Of a stretch of DNA of 28,235 nt, positions 22,706-28,235 are shown one piece after another. Position 1 is the stretch's first letter; the number at the start of each line of letters is the position of its first letter. The stretch comes from Treponema sp. (GTDB taxonomy: Bacteria > Spirochaetota > Spirochaetia > Treponematales > Breznakiellaceae). The notes beneath the pieces were generated by a model. The model saw only the letters and a list, made by a program, of their open reading frames with translations, was not told the DNA's origin and did no database searches. Made by a program: the position numbers and the translations under genes. The DNA is taken from the NCBI GenBank assembly GCA_031258505.1, contig JAIRMT010000063.1, forward strand, positions 1 through 28,235. The letters are read 5' to 3'.

Positions 22706-24004
22706 ATGAAAAAGCTACTTTTGGCGCTCGTGCTGGTGAGCGTAACCGGGTTCACCTTTGCAAGAGGAACATCACAAACGGCTGATGGGACGGTAAAACT
22801 TACCGCCTACATGCAGATCGACATGGCTGACCCCCAGTATGAATACTGGGGCGTTACGTTGGACGCCTTTGCGAAGAAGTACCCGAACATTCAGCTTGAG
22901 TTCGAGTACGTGTCTGGGGAACCGTTTCACGACAAGTTTCAGGCTATGGCGGCTGGCGGAGAGATTCCCGACCTCTTCACCTGTTACTCAGGGGCGCGTT
23001 CCAGTTACATCCTGAATCGCGGCATGGTGAAAGACCTGCGTCCGTACCTCACTGAGGACTTCAAGTCTCAGTTTGCGTCCAGTATCTGGGACCCACAGGG
23101 GCCTAACGGGGAAATCTACATCATCGCGCCGAACATGGCCGTTACCACGGTAATCTACATCAATACGCGGCTTCAGAAGGAACTCGGTCTCACCACGCCC
23201 AGGACACTGGACGAGATGATTGCGCAGGTTCCCGTGATTCGCGGCGCGGGCAAGACGCCGCTGCTCTTTGCCAACAAGGGCGTGTGGCAGGCGCAGTCCC
23301 TGCTCCTTTCCACGCTGGTAGACCGGCTGGGTGGTAAGAGCTGGTTTGAAAAAGCTATGTCTGGCGAGGCCAAGTTTACGGACAAACCGTTTGTGGATTC
23401 GCTTGCCATAGTCAAGCAAATGGTTGACACTCAGCTTTTTGTAAATGGTGTAAATCAGATGGAAGGCACTGTGGCAACGAGCGATTTCATTCAGGGTAAC
23501 GCGGTGTACTATCTCAACTCCGGCTGGTCAATCACCTCAGTAAAGACCGCCTGCCCGCCCGAACTCTGGAACGATGTTGACATCATCTTCTTCCCCGAAC
23601 TGAACGGCGAAGTAAGCAAAGGCTCCAGCGCGGCTACAATGGGTGAGGCGCTTGCCATGAATGCCAAGCTCACTGGGGCAAAGGAAGACGCGGCGTGGAA
23701 GTTCCTCAGCTTCATCTACGGCGCGGAGGGCGCGGACATCTTCCAGCGCTACGGCTCGATTTCTACTTACAAACTTGACTTGTCCAAGTATGACATTGAC
23801 AAGGTAACGAAGCAGTATATTGACCTCATTAACACCCGTCCTATGGGCTACATCATTGATGCGAAGATGGATGGCGAGGGGGTGAATAATCTCCTCAACC
23901 CCGGCATACAGGCTGTGATGATGGGCGACAAGACCCCGCAACAGCTTGCCGCTGAATATGAAGATTGGGTCGCCAAAAACGATTCCAACCGCCGCGCCCG
24001 GTGA
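22706..24004 (+). CDS. CUT1 extracellular sugar-binding protein (SBP family 1)
   Basis: 432 residues from ATG 22706, chosen for AGGAGG (22693-22698); an upstream in-frame TTG lies inside the promoter. The signal peptide ends TGFTFA-RGTSQ (cleavage after Ala19), without a lipobox cysteine. The mature part is a standard family 1 binding protein: MADPQYEYWGVTLDAFAKKY, FHDKFQAMAAGGEIPDLFTC, FADKGVWQ-like FANKGVWQAQSLLLSTL, GNAVYYLNSGWS and the late AAEYEDWVAKN. It presents a mono- or oligosaccharide to the two permeases encoded 120 bp and further downstream. The gap to the first permease holds a stem-loop and an (AACC)4 tract. No ATPase in the cluster. Confidence 0.93.
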   Translation: MKKLLLALVLVSVTGFTFARGTSQTADGTVKLTAYMQIDMADPQYEYWGVTLDAFAKKYPNIQLEFEYVSGEPFHDKFQAMAAGGEIPDLFTCYSGARSSYILNRGMVKDLRPYLTEDFKSQFASSIWDPQGPNGEIYIIAPNMAVTTVIYINTRLQKELGLTTPRTLDEMIAQVPVIRGAGKTPLLFANKGVWQAQSLLLSTLVDRLGGKSWFEKAMSGEAKFTDKPFVDSLAIVKQMVDTQLFVNGVNQMEGTVATSDFIQGNAVYYLNSGWSITSVKTACPPELWNDVDIIFFPELNGEVSKGSSAATMGEALAMNAKLTGAKEDAAWKFLSFIYGAEGADIFQRYGSISTYKLDLSKYDIDKVTKQYIDLINTRPMGYIIDAKMDGEGVNNLLNPGIQAVMMGDKTPQQLAAEYEDWVAKNDSNRRAR

Positions 24005-24067
24005 AGGCGCGTGGATTGAAATAAACCAACCAACCAACCGTAAACGGTAGTTAATGAAAAAAGTCTG

Positions 24068-24101
24068 CGGATTACACGGATGATACAATCTGTGTAATCC
24101 G
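24068..24101. other. Stem-loop between binding protein and permease genes
   Basis: CGGATTACAC (24068-24077) and GTGTAATCCG (24092-24101) are exact reverse complements around 14 nt. There is no T-run. It follows an (AACC)4 tract at about 24024-24038 and ends 10 nt before the GAGGAGG site of the permease gene. It could protect the upstream binding-protein message or limit read-through. Confidence 0.6.
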
Positions 24102-24124
24102 TGGACACATTGCGAGGAGGCAAT

Positions 24125-25006
24125 ATGCGTTATAGCACTTACAAACGAATCAGTTATTACAGTTTTGTGTTACCTGCATTTCTTATCTTTATCGGGGTAA
24201 TCATATTTCCCCTGTTGTTCAGTTTTGTGCTTGGCTTTGTTTCATGGAAGGGCTATGGCGAAATGCAATTTGTTGGCCTTGATAATTACATCCGCATTTT
24301 TTCAGACCCGGTGTTTCACATTGGTCTGCGTAACAACATTGCCATTGTGTTTGTCTCGGTATTCGGGCAAATTCCCCTGGGGCTTTTACTCGCCTATATG
24401 CTGTACCGGAAAATGGTTATACGCGCTGACCTTTTTGAGGCGCTTATTTTTCTCCCTATCACGATTTCGTCGGTTATCGTGGCGCAGCTCTGGAACCGCA
24501 TTTTCTCGCCTGTGGGTATTTTCACCACGTTTATGAAAGCGGTAACTGGCAACCACGAATATATTATGACTATTGTAGAAAATAAAACCTTTGCCATAGT
24601 ACCTATTATGTTTGTGCTGTTGTGGCAGCATACGAGTCTCTACATGGTTATATTTCTCGCCAATCTTCAGCGCATTCCCTCGTCGATTATCGAAGCGGCG
24701 CAAATTGAAGGTGCGGGTGAAGGAACTATTTTCATAAAACTCATCGCGCCTATGATGGGTTATGTTATTTTCATTAACTCCATACTGGCAATCTCCGGCA
24801 GTTTCAAGAGTTTTGATTTGATATATTCCATGACTGGCGGCGGTCCCGCGCATTACACTGAAGTCATCGCGGTATATATGTACAACACGACTTTTGTTCA
24901 TCAGAACTATGGATATGGAAGCGCGCTGTCCATTGTCATTATTTTATTCATAATCCTATCGATAGGTTTGACCCGCCTTGCGTCGCGCGCGCTGAAAGTG
25001 GAATAG
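24125..25006 (+). CDS. CUT1 sugar ABC transporter permease (UgpA/MalF type)
   Basis: 293 residues from ATG 24125, where GAGGAGG is well spaced; an in-frame GTG at 24101 lies in the stem-loop. The first membrane helix is at about 11-33 (YSFVLPAFLIFIGVIIFPLL). About six helices in total. The EAA loop is at about 190-209 (EAAQIEGAGEGTIFIKLIAP). The FDLIYSMTGGGPAHYTE block (about 237-253) is the usual pre-final-helix motif of UgpA/MsmF permeases. It forms a heterodimer with the permease encoded 9 bp downstream. Confidence 0.94.
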   Translation: MRYSTYKRISYYSFVLPAFLIFIGVIIFPLLFSFVLGFVSWKGYGEMQFVGLDNYIRIFSDPVFHIGLRNNIAIVFVSVFGQIPLGLLLAYMLYRKMVIRADLFEALIFLPITISSVIVAQLWNRIFSPVGIFTTFMKAVTGNHEYIMTIVENKTFAIVPIMFVLLWQHTSLYMVIFLANLQRIPSSIIEAAQIEGAGEGTIFIKLIAPMMGYVIFINSILAISGSFKSFDLIYSMTGGGPAHYTEVIAVYMYNTTFVHQNYGYGSALSIVIILFIILSIGLTRLASRALKVE

Positions 25007-25015
25007 GGGGAATAT

Positions 25016-25873
25016 ATGGAAAACATCGAAAAAATACCCAAACTGCGGCGGGCGCCAATCCCGTGGCGCTGCTGCGCGTATATCCTGATGTTGTGCTTTG
25101 CCCTGCTCACGATTTTTCCCATGGTGTGGCTGGCGTATTCGTCGCTCAAGCCTCACGCTGAAATCATGCTGCATCCGCTGGCGCTCCCGCAGCATCCGAC
25201 GTTTAACAATTACATCAGAGCGTGGACTATGGGCGGGCTGGGAGCCGCGCTGGGTAACAGTTTTATTTACACGATAAGCGCCACAGTCGCCACGCTGTTT
25301 CTGGCGCTCGCTGCGGCGTATGGTCTCACGAAATTTCCCTTTAAGTCGCGTTCATTTTTCACTGCCAGTTTTGCCCTGGGCTTGATGATTGCGGTACACG
25401 CGGTTCTCATCCCGCTTTTTATCATGGAACGGCAGGTGGGCATACTCAACCGACGCGCCGGCGTCATACTCCCTTACATTGCCTTTGACCTGCCTATGTC
25501 GATAATGATTGCCATTTCCTACATCAAAGGCATTCCTGATGCGCTCATTGAATCTGCTGAAATCGACGGCGCGAAATATGGCGCGGTGTTCTGGAAACTG
25601 ATTGTGCCGTTGTCCACGCCTGTTGTCGCCACTATGGTTATACTCTCGTTTCTGCGCCACTGGAACGAGTTTTTATTCGTGTTTCTATTTACAACGAAAA
25701 TGAGCCTGAAAAGTCTGCCTGTCGCCATTACCCAGTTTGCGGGTAAGACCAACGTTGAATACGGTCTGCAATATGCGTCGCTCATCATTGGCATTTTCCC
25801 GATGATTGTGTTTTACTTTTTCTTTCACGCTCAACTTATAAAAGGCTTTGGCGAAGGCTCGCTGAAGGAATAA
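25016..25873 (+). CDS. CUT1 sugar ABC transporter permease (UgpE/MalG type)
   Basis: 285 residues with a GGGGG-rich site before ATG. The first helix is at about 20-41 (AYILMLCFALLTIFPMVWLA). It has SSLKPHAEI, the usual MalG/UgpE continuation, and NSFIYTISATVATLFLALAA. The EAA loop is at about 179-198 (ESAEIDGAKYGAVFWKLIVP). LRHWNEFLFVFLF and the final LIKGFGEGSLKE (family 'G...GAVKG') complete the pattern. Last gene of the operon; a stem-loop follows. As in the first CUT1 set there is no ATPase gene, so a shared one is needed. Confidence 0.94.
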   Translation: MENIEKIPKLRRAPIPWRCCAYILMLCFALLTIFPMVWLAYSSLKPHAEIMLHPLALPQHPTFNNYIRAWTMGGLGAALGNSFIYTISATVATLFLALAAAYGLTKFPFKSRSFFTASFALGLMIAVHAVLIPLFIMERQVGILNRRAGVILPYIAFDLPMSIMIAISYIKGIPDALIESAEIDGAKYGAVFWKLIVPLSTPVVATMVILSFLRHWNEFLFVFLFTTKMSLKSLPVAITQFAGKTNVEYGLQYASLIIGIFPMIVFYFFFHAQLIKGFGEGSLKE

Positions 25874-25886
25874 AGGATTTATGTAT

Positions 25887-25907
25887 GCGGGGGAATAAAT
25901 CTCCCGC
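25887..25907. terminator. Stem-loop after the second CUT1 operon
   Basis: GCGGGGGA (25887-25894) pairs with TCTCCCGC (25900-25907) with one G-U, loop ATAAA. No T-run follows on the plus strand. It lies between convergent genes and may serve either strand as a 3' end. Confidence 0.4.
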
Positions 25908-25917
25908 ACCCCAAGCC

Positions 25918-26010
25918 TTATTCCAGAGCGTTGGAATACGCCATCTCGCCGGACAGCAACGAACCTGTCGTGTGGGCAATGCCAGTTTCAGCTTTCCCAG
26001 TCTTCTTCAT
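25918..26010 (-). CDS. Candidate 30-residue small protein overlapping the upstream gene
   Basis: ATG at 26010 has GGTGGAG about 6 nt upstream and the frame ends in TAA at 25918-25920. The peptide starts MKKTGKAETGIAHTTGSLLS and ends EMAYSNALE. It overlaps the last 23 nt of the secreted hypothetical gene in a different frame, an arrangement suited to translational coupling. It has no membrane segment, only a mixed polar sequence. The good ribosome binding site is the main support. Function unknown. Confidence 0.4.
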   Translation of the reverse strand: MKKTGKAETGIAHTTGSLLSGEMAYSNALE

Positions 26011-26410
26011 ATATACTCCACCCTTCATAAGCGATTGTAGTATATGCAGCGTTAGGCATACGGATGTTTATAATAAGTGTAGCGCTGTCCTCACTGACGA
26101 TGATCGTATAACAGACATTTGCGGCAAGCTGCTTCATTTTATTTTTCACGGCTTGAGACAAAGAGGTATTGTTCTCGTAAATTTGCCGGTCATAACAATC
26201 AAAGAAAAGCCCGTTATACATATTCCAGCTGCCAATCGTGAGACCTAACGACAATATGTCTGTTACATCATTAAGATCAACAGAATAAAATTCGTAGTAC
26301 AAGGGCGGCTCATCAAGGTATACTTTTACCTCAGCATCGCCTTGATAATCAAACGCGAATATCCTCGCGCTCAAAACCACAAAAACAAACGCCATACACA
26401 GTTTTTTCAT
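25988..26410 (-). CDS. Small secreted hypothetical protein
   Basis: 140 residues, GGAGGAATAA before ATG. The signal peptide ends SARIFA-FDYQ (cleavage after Ala19). The mature ~120 residues are rich in Tyr, Asp and Asn (VKVYLDEPPLYYEFYSVDLN, GSWNMYNGLFFDCYD) and end in an acidic YEEDWES. Possibly a small beta-sandwich; I do not recognise a family. It lies on the same strand as, and 183 bp after, the transglutaminase-like gene, with an inverted repeat CGCGGC/GCCGCG at about 26540-26560 between them, so it may or may not share its transcript. Confidence 0.7.
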   Translation of the reverse strand: MKKLCMAFVFVVLSARIFAFDYQGDAEVKVYLDEPPLYYEFYSVDLNDVTDILSLGLTIGSWNMYNGLFFDCYDRQIYENNTSLSQAVKNKMKQLAANVCYTIIVSEDSATLIINIRMPNAAYTTIAYEGWSIYEEDWES

Positions 26411-26593
26411 TTATTCCTCCATAAAATTAAAAAATCCTAGTTTCTTTGCCATAATACCCTGATGTTTTTTCAGTGTATTCCTTTGTGAAAGCTGTAAAAA
26501 CAAACTGCAGTTGTTTTCGCGGCTTCTGCTTTGTTTCTCTCGCGGCGGTGAATCTGCCGCGCCGGTAAAACCGTTAGTCTTAGTTGTACCGTA

Positions 26594-27490
26594 TCAAGAC
26601 CCAATGTTTTTTGTACCCCCAGCAATATGATGTTTGCCATGATTTGTAAAGATTTCATTATCGAATGTCATGTTGCGTGGGTCTTTGTAAGGCGTATGCT
26701 CTACTACCCCATTTTTATCGATATTATTTTTGTCAAACCATGTGGCGTCAAGATAAAGAGTTTTCCCTTTGTAAACAAGTGTAACCCATGCATGATTCTG
26801 CCCTGTTACTTTTTGTATATTGCTAACACCTTTGATATTGGCCTTAGTGAGCCTGTCAATCAAAAGCTTGGCATAATCATCACAAACACCTTTTAATGGT
26901 TCTTTGCCATTGGACAGTGTGACAAATTTGGCTTTACGACCAATTGCAGGATAATTGTAATCCATATCTTCTGCAACAGAAAGCAATACGCCATACACCT
27001 TTCCCAAAGATGGGTCGGTCCGCATCTCGTTCAATTTTGCTTGGGAGATTGCTATGTCATTGTAGAAATCAAGCGAACAATTACCGCCAGAATGTGTGTG
27101 GTATTTAGGATCAAGTTTCCATTCGTGTTTCTTACCTGATTGAGCGGGATAGAATTTCCCATTGTTCGATGGCGTCTTATCATAGCTGTAGACTGTACTG
27201 AGAATCAGACCGCCATTTTTGAGAAAGTTAAAAACAAACTTGTTAATTTTAAAATTAACAAAAGATGAAGACTGTCCGGTTGACATTAATGTATACTCTG
27301 CCTCTATAAGGTAGTCCAGCGCATGATTTCCACAAATATCGTTATATTTATAAGGAATTCCAATCACCTCAACCGGAATACCGTTGTAGGTGTTTTTTAC
27401 ACTTGACGGCGCTGCACGCTGCGCATGAGATTCATAAGGGATTCCAACAAACATCAACGCAATTATAAAAACAGATAAATTGAGCTTCAT
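26594..27490 (-). CDS. Secreted transglutaminase-like (papain-fold) protein
   Basis: 298 residues from ATG 27490, chosen because AAAAGGAG precedes it; an in-frame ATG at 27529 lies inside the duplicated TPR tail. The signal peptide ends YESHA-QRAA (cleavage after Ala23). The C-terminal half carries the transglutaminase-core triad in the right order: Cys203 in GVCDDYA, His233 in QNHAWVTL and Asp248 in YLDATWFD. Proteins of this superfamily act as transglutaminases, proteases or peptide-cleaving enzymes, often on cell walls. Bacterial secreted forms usually have this GxCxDyA...HaW...D-tW pattern. The N-terminal ~120 residues are unassigned. It lies downstream of a TPR gene on the same strand, probably co-transcribed because no promoter is seen between them. 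Confidence 0.8.
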   Translation of the reverse strand: MKLNLSVFIIALMFVGIPYESHAQRAAPSSVKNTYNGIPVEVIGIPYKYNDICGNHALDYLIEAEYTLMSTGQSSSFVNFKINKFVFNFLKNGGLILSTVYSYDKTPSNNGKFYPAQSGKKHEWKLDPKYHTHSGGNCSLDFYNDIAISQAKLNEMRTDPSLGKVYGVLLSVAEDMDYNYPAIGRKAKFVTLSNGKEPLKGVCDDYAKLLIDRLTKANIKGVSNIQKVTGQNHAWVTLVYKGKTLYLDATWFDKNNIDKNGVVEHTPYKDPRNMTFDNEIFTNHGKHHIAGGTKNIGS

Positions 27491-27504
27491 TTTACACACT
27501 CCTT

Positions 27505-27627
27505 TTAATAGCCCATGCCGCGCAGCCATTCCAGATTAGCCCGCGACTGCTCGTCATTGGGGTTGAGCTTCACCGTCTGTTCAAAGTCAGCGCGGGCATG
27601 GACAAAATCAGCTTTTACATCCTCTTT
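27505..27627 (-). pseudogene. Duplicated 3' tail of the TPR gene (123-bp tandem duplication)
   Basis: The minus strand from 27627 to the TAA at 27505-27507 reads VHARADFEQTVKLNPNDEQS then RANLEWLRGMGY. It matches the C-terminal end of the adjacent TPR gene (VRARADWEQAVKLNPNDTQS then KANLEVLRSQGY), whose stop is at 27628-27630, exactly 123 bp away. No start codon with a ribosome binding site lies in it. It is either a partial tandem duplication or the end of a deleted paralogous TPR gene. Its end supplies the ribosome binding site region of the transglutaminase-like gene. Confidence 0.75.
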
Positions 27628-28235
27628 TTAATAGCCCTGGCTGCGCAGCACTTCCAGGTTAGCCTTCGACTGCGTATCATTGGGGTTAAGCTTCACTGCC
27701 TGTTCCCAGTCGGCGCGGGCGCGGACATAATCATTTTTTCTAGTAGCATACATGACACCCCGGTTGCTATACGCCTGCGCATTATTGGGATCGAGCTTTA
27801 TCGCCTTACTGAAGTCCGCTATCGCAAGGTCATTCTTCCATTGGTTTGCATACGCCCAACCCCGGCCGTTATACGCCTCTGCATAATTAGGATCGAGCTT
27901 TATCGCCTGATTGAATTCCGCTATCGCAAGGTCATTCTTCCCTTGGTTTATATACACGAGACCCCGGTTGTTATACGGCCACACATAATTGGGATCGAGC
28001 TTTATCGCCTTACTGAAGTCTGCTATCGCAAGGTCATACTGTCCTTGGTTAAAATACCCCAAACCCCGGCTGTTATAAAAATCCGCATTTTCCGCCCCTG
28101 CATAGTTAAGGTACAAAGCGTCAATAAAACTTTTGGCCGCAGTTTTAATTGAAGCAACATTGGCATCGGTCAACGACTTACTGGAATCCAAAACAAGATA
28201 AATCACCGCAGAGCTTTTCTCAACCGTTGTTGTGT
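27628..28235 (-). CDS. TPR-repeat protein with a VWA-like N-terminal strand, 5' end outside window
   Basis: The frame is open to the window edge, so the start is missing. The visible part begins ...KSSAVIYLVLDSSKSLT, an 'xxxVLDsSxSl' strand like the metal-site entry of VWA-type or related domains. A helix (IKTAAKSFIDALY) follows. Four 34-residue tetratricopeptide repeats follow (FYNSRGLGYFNQGQYDLAIA, PYNNRGLVYINQGKNDLAIA, AYNGRGWAYANQWKNDLAIA, AYSNRGVMYATRKNDYVRAR), each with ...AIKLDPN-type ends. The last ends KLNPND...LRSQGY. TPRs mediate protein-protein contacts. The repeats are ~102-bp near-identical DNA, prone to recombination. Upstream of the transglutaminase-like gene, likely same transcript. 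Confidence 0.85.
   Translation of the reverse strand, partial: TTTVEKSSAVIYLVLDSSKSLTDANVASIKTAAKSFIDALYLNYAGAENADFYNSRGLGYFNQGQYDLAIADFSKAIKLDPNYVWPYNNRGLVYINQGKNDLAIAEFNQAIKLDPNYAEAYNGRGWAYANQWKNDLAIADFSKAIKLDPNNAQAYSNRGVMYATRKNDYVRARADWEQAVKLNPNDTQSKANLEVLRSQGY

Overview
The window looks like chromosome of a termite-gut-type treponeme (Spirochaetes). This is inferred from gene style rather than from any marker gene. There are many ABC importers whose binding proteins end their signal peptides in 'FA-G/S-G' with no lipobox cysteine, a CACHE-type chemoreceptor, TPR proteins with a VWA-like head, and intergenic DNA rich in short tandem repeats and mobile-element scars. No rRNA, tRNA, CRISPR array or intact insertion sequence was seen.

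Layout. 1-1114: the 3' end of a repetitive surface protein, apparently truncated at a repeat junction, then two tandem ~95-bp repeats. 1115-2756: a small LuxR-type HTH gene and an orphan ParB-like gene, separated by a promoter and a probable IS200/IS605 tnpB tail. 2883-5599: a chemoreceptor and a small secreted Ala/Pro-tailed protein. 5600-6165: a gene-free stretch with hairpins and a second tnpB-like tail in reverse. 6166-9780: a CUT1 sugar importer (permease, permease, binding protein) without ATPase. 9811-10330: two gene relics. 10333-13830 (minus): a complete ribose/galactose-type CUT2 importer. 14178-14840 (minus): a conserved hypothetical protein behind a long leader containing a nine-unit palindromic 21-bp array. 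15616-22369: a full oligopeptide importer followed by a HAD phosphatase. 22427-22533: a 23-bp tandem array. 22706-25873: a second CUT1 importer, also without ATPase. 25918-28235 (minus): a TPR protein (5' end outside the window), a duplicated TPR tail, a secreted transglutaminase-like protein, a secreted hypothetical protein and a 30-codon ORF.

The bulk of the window is nutrient capture: two CUT1 importers, one CUT2 importer and one peptide importer. The CUT1 importers must borrow an ATPase encoded elsewhere. The least ordinary content lies between genes: two mobile-element tails sharing the C-terminal peptide YKPLAL-x-MGF, three unrelated tandem arrays placed upstream of genes, and several remnant or very small ORFs. 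I did not find a convincing complete new defence or signalling system. The best leads are the mobile-element tails and the transcribed palindromic array.
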